61,533 bases of DNA. Source: a virus. Position 1 is the stretch's first letter. Every line of letters starts with the position of its first letter. The notes below the pieces were generated by a model that was not told where the DNA came from, made no database searches, and saw nothing but the letters and a program-made list of their open reading frames with translations. Shown here one piece after another: positions 8,699 to 17,900 of this stretch. The stretch lies in the IMG/VR virus record IMGVR_UViG_3300020436_000012, positions 1-61,533 of that record; one strand, 5' to 3'. A program made the translations under genes and the position numbers.

Positions 8699-10335
8699 TG
8701 GCTACTTATCCCTCAGACGCAACAATTACAACAACTAGCTTTACCACTGTAGGTACCACTAACTATTCAAACACAGGAACTGTTAGAGAATTTAATCTAT
8801 CAACCACTGTAGAACATGTTGGTGAGGTAGTTGCGACAGTAGATGGAGTTATTCAAGATACTTCCACATATGTTACCTCTAATAGTGGTAATTCTATCAC
8901 TTTTGTGACGGCTCCAGACGCAACAGCTCTTGCTCTAAAAGTAATAACTCTTCCCTCTAGGTATAGAACAACTCGTGTTTTTCCTCAAGTTAGGTATGTA
9001 GACTATAATAACGCAGCAGCAGATATTCAAACCATAAACTCAAACGCTTACATAATCAATGGAGAAATACAAAACTTTCCTACACCTACACAAACCCAAG
9101 TTAATTCTAAAAACGATTTACTAGTAACAGTTTCTGGTGTTGAACAAACGCAAGATGCTTATGTTTTTCCCGCTTCTAACACAGAACCAGAAACTACTAC
9201 AGGCTCTATTTCACGAAATTTAGGTTCTGGCGGTATTACTATTGGACAATCTGCTGATACTATCTTGTTGTTAAATTTTGGAAAAAACTTCACTGATGAA
9301 AGTATCAAAGCTAGAGGAGCTGCTACAGTTTCTGGAGTAACACTAAGTAGTACTAAAAAGTATGGAAACTCTGCGGCTGCTTTTAACGCGGGAACTGACG
9401 TTATTAGTTTTACAGACAGTGATGATTTTTCTTACACAGGCTCTTTTAGTATAGAATGTTTCGCGAGGTTTGAAGACGCAAGTGCGGCTAACACTATATT
9501 TTCTCATCGCACAGATGATAATAACTTTGTTAAACTAAGTAGAATGGCTAATAATAAAATTCAGTGGACCGTAAAAGAAAGTGGCTCAACAGTTGCAGAT
9601 TTACAAGGTGGATCTATTAGTGCTGATACATTTGTTCATGTAGCTATTACTCACGACAGAAGTGAAGCACACTCAAGACTTTTTGTTAATGGGACAATGG
9701 TTCAAGAAGACAACGCCGTCAACTATTCGATAACTCCTACTGGAACTTTTGATATAGGCAGAATAAACACAACTAGTGCTGCTACTAGAGAAAATTTAAA
9801 AGGTTTCATAGACTCTTTTAGGTTTGTAAATGAGACAAGAATTTATGATAGGACTTTTGTGGTGCCTAGAACAGAACTCACTCGTATACATACTCCTTTG
9901 CAATCAAATGATACACTAGTAATAAGACATTTTGATAGTACCACTGAAACGTTTGATAGATTTACTTCTATGGCAGATAGAAAACCAGATAAAGGATTTT
10001 CAACTTCTACAGAGTTTGATGTAGTCCAGTTCACTTCTCAGGCTGGATATGAAAAACGTAGTTTAAGAAGTCGTCGTTCTAAACGTGATTTTGATATTTC
10101 ATATACTAACATATCAGGAGTGGAAAAACACGCAATTGAACAATTTTACAGGGCTAGAAATGGCGCATTTGAAACTTTCACTTTTGACTTGACACACATC
10201 AATGAAATTGGTAATATACAAGCAAGGTTTGATGGTCCTTTAGGAATTACTCACGTATTTTCTGATGCTTCAAATACTAGTCTACAAAATAATTATTACA
10301 CAGTGAAGTTTAATTTAAAAGAGGTTTACGACTGA
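8698..10335 (+). CDS. Distal tail protein with LamG-like lectin domain (gpM position)
   Basis: A 545-residue protein directly after the tape measure. Residues about 1-130 hold a beta module (VEHVGEVVATVDGVIQDT) that recurs in other tail proteins here. Residues about 195-385 look like a concanavalin/LamG sandwich (GSFSIECFARF, THDRSEAHSRLFVNGTMV, GFIDSFRFVNETRIY), usually carbohydrate-binding. The C-terminal 110 residues (EQFYRARNGAFETFTFDLT) match the end of phage minor tail proteins in the lambda gpM position. The likely role is to join the tail tube to the tip while displaying a lectin domain. The domain calls were made by eye. Confidence 0.7.
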   Translation: MATYPSDATITTTSFTTVGTTNYSNTGTVREFNLSTTVEHVGEVVATVDGVIQDTSTYVTSNSGNSITFVTAPDATALALKVITLPSRYRTTRVFPQVRYVDYNNAAADIQTINSNAYIINGEIQNFPTPTQTQVNSKNDLLVTVSGVEQTQDAYVFPASNTEPETTTGSISRNLGSGGITIGQSADTILLLNFGKNFTDESIKARGAATVSGVTLSSTKKYGNSAAAFNAGTDVISFTDSDDFSYTGSFSIECFARFEDASAANTIFSHRTDDNNFVKLSRMANNKIQWTVKESGSTVADLQGGSISADTFVHVAITHDRSEAHSRLFVNGTMVQEDNAVNYSITPTGTFDIGRINTTSAATRENLKGFIDSFRFVNETRIYDRTFVVPRTELTRIHTPLQSNDTLVIRHFDSTTETFDRFTSMADRKPDKGFSTSTEFDVVQFTSQAGYEKRSLRSRRSKRDFDISYTNISGVEKHAIEQFYRARNGAFETFTFDLTHINEIGNIQARFDGPLGITHVFSDASNTSLQNNYYTVKFNLKEVYD

Positions 10336-12323
10336 TGACTACCCGCACATATGATTTCATCTTGACAGTTACGCAACCAGATGTAATCGCTGTAGGAGAT
10401 ACCATTCTTAGTAATGTAACAGCAACTAGCGGAGAAGTGGTAGGTGTTGATGCTGCTAATGCTAACATCAAAGTTAAAGTAGCTAATGTAAATCAAGAAT
10501 TTGTAGTTGGAGAAAATGCAAGGTCAGTATTTAACCTAGTAGCTTCAAACGCTATTTCTGTTGCTTACAGTAATAGTTCTTCAACCACTGTAAATGGTAA
10601 TGCTTTTATAATTAATGGAGCAACAAATACTTTTTCTTTGCCTTCTGAAGCCTTATCTTTGAGCAATGTTACTTTAGATAATTTTGATGTATTTATAAAT
10701 AATAGAATTATACCTAAACAAAACATTAATTTTCCTAGTGCAACTTTAGGAGATACAGGGTTTGATATTAATCCTATCTCTCCAGTAACTTCTGGAACTA
10801 CTTTTACAAAAAAAGGGTTAAGAGAGTCTCTCACTAATAACCCACAAAGAGTTGCGACTCTTTTAAGTGATTTAATACTGCCGACTATTGACGCTTCAAT
10901 AGTAGCAGACGAAACTACCGAATTTGAGTATGAAATTAATTATGATAATTGGATTTCTGCTAACGCTTTTGCTGTGGATGTTAGAGTAGACACTGGAAAT
11001 AATGAAACTATCCCTTTTACTGCTGCTGCTTTTAGTGAGCAGAAAAATGGTGCTAATTTTGCCATTACCAATATAATAAACTCTAACTATATTAGAGAAA
11101 GAAATGCTTTCGTTCAAAATCCTGTTGTTAGATTATATAGTATATATTACCCAGGTGAGTGGTACAAGCCCAATGAAGTAGGCAACCCAACAAATGATGG
11201 AGAGGGTAGAAGATGGCCTGACGGATTCCCTCTTAGGTTTGCAGAAGTTAGAGGAGACTTAAATGCTGATGTAACTTATAATGTAGAATTTGGAGGAGTT
11301 AACTATACTCCTATGCCTATTAATAGTGGAGGTTTAGAAATAGACTCGTCAGGTAAAATCAATGAAATAAGTATTGACATATCTAACTTTGATGGTTTAA
11401 TTACTCAAATAGCTGAAAATCCAGATTTAGTAGGTAATAACACTTCTAACGCGTGTTTTGCTGTCGTTAATGGTGAGGTGGTGACGGGCATTGACCCAAG
11501 AACGATTCCAACCGGAGCAACTTATGCAGAATCAGAGCATGCAACAGTTTTAGCAGCACAAAGAACAAAAGGTTTAAATTTTAACCAATCAGTTAGAGAC
11601 TCTTATGGGGTAGATAATGCTTCATTCACTATATCTACTACAGCAGACGTAGGCGGGGAGTGGAAAAGAGAAAAAATGGATTCTCGTGACCTGTTAGGCG
11701 CGGTAGTAGAAATTAGATCTACTTTTGCTAACTTTTTAGATTACTGGCCAGAGTATGCTAGGGTAGATGCGGCTTTTGCAAACGTGATCGAAGTTAGTAC
11801 TGCATTACCTTATAGAGTTGGGGACAACGTAAAAAGTAGAAGTAACAGTTTTATAGCAACTATAGATGCAATAGAAGAAAATAGGTTCATATTTACAAAT
11901 GCTGCATTAGAAATAACAGTAGGAGACCCGTTATTAATTGAAAATATTGATAGTGATGATGAGGCATATATAGAAGATGTATTTAAGATTGACTCTTTGT
12001 CTGGGTTAGACGAAAAAGTTGCCACTTTTTCTTTAACAAGTTGGTTACAATTCTTTAAACTTAGGGTTCCAAAAAGAAAGTATTATAAAAATACTTGTCA
12101 GTGGATTTATAAAGGAGAAGAGTGTCAGTATCCTGGCCCTGCAGGAGGCACCATCCCTGGGACTAGTTTAAGCGCAAACTCAAACCCGATTGCTGCGAAT
12201 AACCAAATCGCAGGAAGTGTTCAAGGAGATGAGTGTGGTAAAAGTTTTGAATCTTGTCAGATTAGAAATAACACTATTCATTTTGGAGGCTTTCCCGGCA
12301 CTGGTAGAACTATTCCTAAGTAA
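10335..12323 (+). CDS. Minor tail protein L-like with C-terminal Fe-S cysteine motif
   Basis: A 662-residue protein in the gpL position. The C-terminal part carries four cysteines spaced C-x8-C (TCQWIYKGEEC) and C-x6-C (ECGKSFESC), followed by FGGFPGTGR. The spacing within each pair equals that of the four cysteines that hold an iron-sulfur cluster in lambda gpL, the tail-tip protein. Lambda gpL has about 230 residues, so the first 400 or so residues here are additional beta-rich domains, again including the fibre-like module near residues 55-150. Start and stop overlap both neighbours by one base, indicating translational coupling. Confidence 0.75.
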   Translation: MTTRTYDFILTVTQPDVIAVGDTILSNVTATSGEVVGVDAANANIKVKVANVNQEFVVGENARSVFNLVASNAISVAYSNSSSTTVNGNAFIINGATNTFSLPSEALSLSNVTLDNFDVFINNRIIPKQNINFPSATLGDTGFDINPISPVTSGTTFTKKGLRESLTNNPQRVATLLSDLILPTIDASIVADETTEFEYEINYDNWISANAFAVDVRVDTGNNETIPFTAAAFSEQKNGANFAITNIINSNYIRERNAFVQNPVVRLYSIYYPGEWYKPNEVGNPTNDGEGRRWPDGFPLRFAEVRGDLNADVTYNVEFGGVNYTPMPINSGGLEIDSSGKINEISIDISNFDGLITQIAENPDLVGNNTSNACFAVVNGEVVTGIDPRTIPTGATYAESEHATVLAAQRTKGLNFNQSVRDSYGVDNASFTISTTADVGGEWKREKMDSRDLLGAVVEIRSTFANFLDYWPEYARVDAAFANVIEVSTALPYRVGDNVKSRSNSFIATIDAIEENRFIFTNAALEITVGDPLLIENIDSDDEAYIEDVFKIDSLSGLDEKVATFSLTSWLQFFKLRVPKRKYYKNTCQWIYKGEECQYPGPAGGTIPGTSLSANSNPIAANNQIAGSVQGDECGKSFESCQIRNNTIHFGGFPGTGRTIPK

Positions 12324-12742
12324 TGACAGATTATATAAAATATTTAGGTATAAAACACAATTATCAAAGTATAAATTGTATTACCTTAATTGAAAAAATT
12401 TATAAAGAAGAATTAAAATCTGATGTTTTTAAAAGCTTATGGGCACATTTAAACTTATCAGAAGGTAAACCCATAGAGGGTAGTAGGTGGAAGTTTAAAA
12501 TAACTTTAGAAAAAATACAAGAGTGGATTGTGGTAAACGCACAAGAGATTAAAATAACAGATATTCAAGAATATGATGTAATAATATTTAAATCTAAAAA
12601 AAATAGACCAATTCATTTTGGAATGTATATAGGAGAAAATAAATTTATTCACGTTGAAGAGGACTCTTCATCTATGATTTCGTCCTTAAACCAAACATGG
12701 AGAGAACAACTGCACAGTATATATAGACGTAAAGAGGGGTAA
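12323..12742 (+). CDS. NlpC/P60-type cysteine peptidase, tail tip, copy 1
   Basis: A 139-residue protein with the layout of an NlpC/P60 papain-like hydrolase: Cys19 at the start of a helix (INCITLIEKIY), His98 in RPIHFGMYIG and His110 in KFIHVEE. Such domains form the N-terminal half or a partner of lambda gpK and cut peptidoglycan peptides during DNA entry. It precedes a second NlpC/P60-like gene, so the enzyme is duplicated. It is more diverged than copy 2 around the catalytic Cys and may have changed specificity. Confidence 0.65.
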   Translation: MTDYIKYLGIKHNYQSINCITLIEKIYKEELKSDVFKSLWAHLNLSEGKPIEGSRWKFKITLEKIQEWIVVNAQEIKITDIQEYDVIIFKSKKNRPIHFGMYIGENKFIHVEEDSSSMISSLNQTWREQLHSIYRRKEG

Positions 12743-12743
12743 A

Positions 12744-13196
12744 ATGTGGTATGAAAAATATAAAGGATTTCCTTATAAACATTTAGGGAATTGTCCAAAA
12801 ACAGGAATAGATTGTTTAAATTTAATTAGGTTAGTATATAGAGATGAAAAAAATATTACAATTCCTTATTCAACCCAAGATTTTTGTAACATTGTAGATC
12901 AAGATTGGTATAATAAAATAGACACTAATCCTTTTTTACAATTTAAAAACTCTAAGCTAGGATGGGAAGAAGTATCATTAGATAAAGTTTTACCTTTTGA
13001 TGTAGCAATAATGAGTATTGGCTCTACAAATAAAATAAATCATTGCGCTTTATTAGTAGAAAAAAATAAACTTTTACAAACAATGATAAATAGAATTTCT
13101 TGGATATCTCCTTATGGAAATTACTATAAACAATACACTTTAGGACTTTTTAGGTGGAAAGGATTATCAGATGACTTTGTTTTCAACATTAATTGA
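12744..13196 (+). CDS. NlpC/P60-type cysteine peptidase, tail tip, copy 2
   Basis: A 150-residue protein with the NlpC/P60 motifs GIDCLNLIRLVY (Cys24) and NHCALLVEKNKLLQT (His100). It starts with WYEKYKGFPYKHLG, close to the usual family opening (w..y.G.Py..gG). Together with the JAMM gene, which overlaps its end by 26 bases, it makes up the two halves that are fused in lambda gpK. The predicted role is local cleavage of cell-wall peptides at the tail tip. Confidence 0.75.
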   Translation: MWYEKYKGFPYKHLGNCPKTGIDCLNLIRLVYRDEKNITIPYSTQDFCNIVDQDWYNKIDTNPFLQFKNSKLGWEEVSLDKVLPFDVAIMSIGSTNKINHCALLVEKNKLLQTMINRISWISPYGNYYKQYTLGLFRWKGLSDDFVFNIN

Positions 13197-13539
13197 CGCC
13201 ATGGGAAAGCACGCACAAGCTGAGTACCCTAAAGAGTGTTGCGGCATTATTACAAAAGATTTTAAATATGTACCTGCTAAAAACATAAGTCCTTTGCCTA
13301 AAGAAACTTTTATTCTTGACCCAGAAATATTATGGGAATATGAAGACAACTGCTGGGGCATATTTCATTCCCATCCAGGAGAAGAAAACCCTATACCTAG
13401 TGAAGAGGACAAACAAGGAGCAGTATTTGAAGAATTTAAATTTATTGTAGGATTTAATAATAAATTTTATATCTATTGGTTTGAAAAAAAGATAGACGCA
13501 ATTAAATTTGACGAATTTAAGGAAGATTATTTAAAGTGA
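13171..13539 (+). CDS. JAMM/MPN metallopeptidase (gpK half)
   Basis: A 122-residue protein with a complete JAMM zinc motif: Glu22 (KECCGII), His66 and His68 in HSHP, then Ser77 and Asp80 in PSEED. JAMM peptidases remove ubiquitin-like proteins, and in phage tails they are encoded next to ubiquitin-like TAPI proteins, as here. The ATG at 13171 has AAAGGA seven bases upstream, although it lies inside the previous gene; another ATG follows at 13201. The stop overlaps the GTG of the first TAPI gene. The natural substrate in phage tails is not established; the neighbouring TAPI proteins are the obvious candidates. Confidence 0.85.
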   Translation: MTLFSTLIDAMGKHAQAEYPKECCGIITKDFKYVPAKNISPLPKETFILDPEILWEYEDNCWGIFHSHPGEENPIPSEEDKQGAVFEEFKFIVGFNNKFYIYWFEKKIDAIKFDEFKEDYLK

Positions 13540-14207
13540 AAATTACGCTAGAATTTCATCGTTCTTTGTTGAAATACACTGATGGAGTAAAAACCCACAC
13601 AATAACTTGTGATGATTTTTCCTCTTTAGTTTCTGGTATTTCACATTTATTTCCAAATCTTGGAAACTATATTAAAAGAGTACGATCAGCAGAACTTTTA
13701 GAAAATTTATGTTTATTAGATAAAAATAAAAAGTTGATTAGATCTGAAGTATATGAATTTAATACTTTTAAAGAAAATCATTCAACATTGTTTATAGTTC
13801 CCATGATGGCAGGAGCTGGAGGTAAAAAAGGATCATTTTTACAAATTGCTATCGGCGTTGCACTAATTGCTGCTTCTTTTGCTTTTCCGCAATTAGCTGC
13901 CTTTGAACTTATGGGGACAACTCTTGGAAAAATGATGTTATCGACAGGTATAAACATGGTGTTAGGAGGAATAATGGGTCTGATGACAGAAACTCCTAAA
14001 CCTCCAGAAAAACAAATATCAGATAACCAAGAAAGAATAGACAATAATATGTTTTCTGGTCTTCAGAATACTACCTCAAGTCAAAACAATGTGCCTGTTA
14101 ATTATGGGGCACCTAGAGTATCTGGACAATTAGTGAGCGGATTTGTAAAAAGCTTAAACCACGGAAAGGGTGATCTTATAAAAGTATCTGAGAGCTTTGG
14201 GGCATGA
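13536..14207 (+). CDS. Tail assembly protein I-like (TAPI), ubiquitin-like, copy 1
   Basis: A 223-residue protein starting with GTG overlapping the JAMM stop. Residues 1-90 form a beta-grasp (ubiquitin-like) pattern beginning MKITLEFHRSL. A glycine stretch GAGGKKG (93-99) follows, then a hydrophobic segment (about 101-122), a Gly/Met-rich helix region, a polar linker and a C-terminal block NYGAPRVSGQLVSGFVKSLN. This is the lambda gpI architecture. The glycine motif right after the ubiquitin fold is a plausible cut site for the JAMM peptidase. It shares the whole layout with the next gene, so the pair arose by duplication. Confidence 0.8.
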   Translation: MKITLEFHRSLLKYTDGVKTHTITCDDFSSLVSGISHLFPNLGNYIKRVRSAELLENLCLLDKNKKLIRSEVYEFNTFKENHSTLFIVPMMAGAGGKKGSFLQIAIGVALIAASFAFPQLAAFELMGTTLGKMMLSTGINMVLGGIMGLMTETPKPPEKQISDNQERIDNNMFSGLQNTTSSQNNVPVNYGAPRVSGQLVSGFVKSLNHGKGDLIKVSESFGA

Positions 14208-14914
14208 TTACTTTAGTTATACATTCTAATCTAAAACCATATTTTAAAGATAAAAGAGAGTTATATATCAGTTGTAATGACTATCATTCTTTATTAAGTT
14301 TTATGATAAACTCTTTTCCAGAGTTTAACACGTTATTAAAAAAACTAAAAACTAATTTTAACAGAGACTTCTTTATTTTGGACAAAAATAAAAAAAGAGT
14401 TAACTTAGCAGACGTACAAGCTAATAAGAAATTAGAAAAAGATGCTGTTTACTATTTAGTGCCTTCTTTAATCGGTGCTGGAGGAAAAGGTGGTTTTATG
14501 CAGATAGCTCTTGGTGTCGCTATTATGGCACTGGCTTTTTACATGGCCCCCGCTGTGGTAGGAGCGATGGGGCCTACAATGGGAATGGGTACAACAGCTT
14601 TTACGGTAGGAACAATGGCGGTTACTTATACTAATATAGCAATGTTTGGAGCTTCAATGGCTTTACAAGGAATAATGAGTATAGTACAGAAACCCCCAAA
14701 TAGAGCACAACCAGGCGGTTCTACTTTTAATGACGATGGATCAAAAACTCAAAATAGTTTGTTTACTGGTTTAAATAATACTATCGAAGTAGGGTTTCCT
14801 GTTGGGATGAATTATGGAGCGACTAGAATTGGGGGGCAAATGATAAGTGGATTTGTAAAAAGTTTGAATCATGGTAAAAATGATATAATCAAAGTTTCGG
14901 AGAGTTTTGCATAA
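14204..14914 (+). CDS. Tail assembly protein I-like (TAPI), ubiquitin-like, copy 2
   Basis: A 236-residue paralogue of the preceding gene: beta-grasp at residues 1-88, GAGGKGG at 91-97, hydrophobic Ala/Gly/Met-rich segment at about 98-155, a polar linker, and a C-terminal block MNYGATRIGGQMISGFVKSL nearly identical to that of copy 1. Start and stop overlap both neighbours. Lambda has a single gpI, which is needed for tip assembly but absent from the finished virion. Two copies may form a heteromer or act in sequence on the large tip protein that follows. Confidence 0.8.
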   Translation: MITLVIHSNLKPYFKDKRELYISCNDYHSLLSFMINSFPEFNTLLKKLKTNFNRDFFILDKNKKRVNLADVQANKKLEKDAVYYLVPSLIGAGGKGGFMQIALGVAIMALAFYMAPAVVGAMGPTMGMGTTAFTVGTMAVTYTNIAMFGASMALQGIMSIVQKPPNRAQPGGSTFNDDGSKTQNSLFTGLNNTIEVGFPVGMNYGATRIGGQMISGFVKSLNHGKNDIIKVSESFA

Positions 14915-17900
14915 TGAGTGTATATAAAAAATATACCAATGTTAGTGGAGGGTCTGTCCCTATCATATCTGGAAGCAAAGGAGGCTGTTTTCCAGCAGGA
15001 TCTTTAGTGTCTACTCCCCGTGGAGAAATACCTATTGAAGACATAAAACTTAATGATAAAGTATATTGTTTTGATGATAACGATAAGCGTTGGGTATCTT
15101 TTGTAGAAAAGACTTGGGAGCATGTTCCTTCTGAAACAGTAGGTTATATATTAACTATTACTCACGAAAAAGGTAAATTGCGGGTTACAGATAATCATTA
15201 TTTGTATGATGAAAACAATGAATATAAAGAAGCTAAAGACTGGAAAGTTGGAGAATATTTAACTTCAGAGGACAACGATTTTAGTAAGATTTTATCAATT
15301 AAGAGTGAAGATTATTTAAACGAGACAGTATATAATTTAACAGTTAATACTTATCACAACTACATTTGTCAAGGAATTCGCCTGTCTAATAAAGGCGGAG
15401 GAGGAAAAGGAGGGGGCGGAGCGCGTGCGGCTGCAACAGAATCTCCAAATACTTTATTTTCTACCGACATTTTGTTTTTAACTGTTGCGTTGGGTGAAGG
15501 CCCTATTTATAGAATTAATCCTAATGGTCCCCAAGATATTGAGATTAACGAAGGAGCTATTGATGACTTAATTAATATTGATGGAGACGGAGAAGAGAAC
15601 AACGAAGTATTTAAAACTTTAACAACTACAGGAACTCTAACTCAAGAGCCTTTAGCTGTGTTTGGTGCTGAGACTATCACTCCTCAAAATTTAAATAACC
15701 CTGTAAGTTTAAAAAATGGTAATGTGGAAGGTATTCCAAAAGCGTCAGTTACTTTACAAAATACTAGCGCAAAAGATTGGGACAAGATAAGATTTAACTT
15801 TGTTATTCAAGGACTTCAAAAATCTGATGGAAATGGTAACGTTACAGGTTCTAGTGTTTCTATTACTATTCAAGTTTTTGATCGAACAGGTACGACTTTA
15901 ATCGCTGAATTAGGAGAAGATAGTAGAACAATTAGCGGAAAAACTAACACGAGATTTAAATTTCAAAGAGATATTTTAATTCCAGAAGCTTCTAGATCGC
16001 TTGATGGATATAAATTTACGATTGAGAAAACTTCTTCTGATAGTGATTCTAATAGAACGCAAGACAACGTTCAGTTTATTGGATGGGATGAGATAGAGTT
16101 TGATGATATGGCATATCCTAGAACTTCTTTAATTGGTTATGCTATCAAATCTTTTAATGAGCATGAAGGTAGAGTTCCTACATTTACCTCTTTAATAAAA
16201 GGGCTTTTAGTAAAAGTTCCCTCTAATTATAATCAACCTATTTTATCTAATGGAGAAATAGATTGGAGAGAATTAGAAATTCCCGAAACAGGCACTTCGA
16301 CTATTGGTGGAGAATCAACACAAATTGGATATACGCAAAAAGGATATCAATTACAAACTACAGTAGAAGGTGTAGCTGAAAAGAAAATTAGTCTCATTAG
16401 TGGTAGCGCAGGCACTGGCTATGCCTCAGATGCTACTCCTTCTGTTACTATTTCAGGAGGAGGAGGTAGTGGCGGTGCTGCTACTGCAAATATAGGAACT
16501 AACAAAGTCTCTAGTTTTACTTTAACAAATGCGGGTAGTGGGTATACCTCTGCTCCTACGGTAACAGTTGCAGCCCCAGCGGCGGTAACCTTTAATGGAG
16601 CTTCCGCAGTTAATGATAGCTCTGATACTATAACAATTACAGGACATCCTTTTGCTACAGGAGATCAAGCAACTTACAGCGCTGGTGGAGGTACTGCTAT
16701 TTCTGGAACAGGTGTTAGTACTGCGTCTGGAGGGGTGTTCATCATTAGTGTTGATGCTAATACGGTAAAACTAGCAACCAGTTCGGTAAACTCACTCTCA
16801 GGAACTGCTATTGATATAACATCAGGATCTGGGTCTAGCCACACACTAACTGGCATGACAGCTACCGCTACGGCTACACTAACTACAGAACAATTTAATG
16901 CAAACCCGATAATTTATCAAGGTGTTTGGGACGGCACTTTTGTATACTCTTGGACTCAAAACCCGATTTGGATTGTTTATGATATTTTAACAAACCGAAC
17001 TTATGGTCTAGGAATAGATGAAGAAAATATAGATAAGTTTATGTTTTATAAAGTTGCACAATATTGTGATGCCTGTGATTTTACTACAGGCGCTTTTATT
17101 GGGGTGTCTGGTTTTGCAGACGGAACTTTTAGACATAAACCTAGAGGATTATTTACTACTGTTAGAGAAATACTTGTAGGACTAGATAGAGGTGTTCAAG
17201 TAAAAGAACGTAGATTTATGAATGATATTAGTATACAAGAAGATGTTCAAGTGATGGATACTATTAATAAACTCACTTCAACATTTAGAGGACTATTATA
17301 CTACGCAGGAGGTAAAATTACATTAAATATTGATATACCAGAAGATACTCCTGTTGCTGTTTTTAATGACGCTAATATTAGAAAAGACACTTTAAAATTC
17401 TCAGGCACTAAAGAAAGTGATATTATAACAGGAGTAGACGTATCTTATATTGAACCTGCGAATCACTTTAAAAGAGAAGTGGTAAGAATTGATGATCAGG
17501 AAGCTTTAAGAGATAGAAATCAGATAGAAAATATTCAAACAGTTGATTTAGCTGGGGTCACTCGTAGAAGTCAGGCATCTAGATATGGACAATATTTAAT
17601 TGCTTCTTCTAAATATTTAAGAAGACAAGTAGAGTTTCAGTGTGGGGTAGATGCCCTTAATCTAGTCGTCGGAGACATTATAACTGTCGCTACTAAGCAA
17701 GGGGGAATTGCTTATGGATTCGGAGGAAAAGTAGCTGCAGATTCTCAAATAACAGGTGGTGGTGTAGCAAATGCTAATATTCTTTTAGAACATTTTACTA
17801 GCCCTGCTATTACTGCTAGCACTTTTACTGGTAATACTAATCCTCTCGCAGTGAGAATAATTGGTATGGAATCTGATAGAATTGACTACTATTTAGTAGA

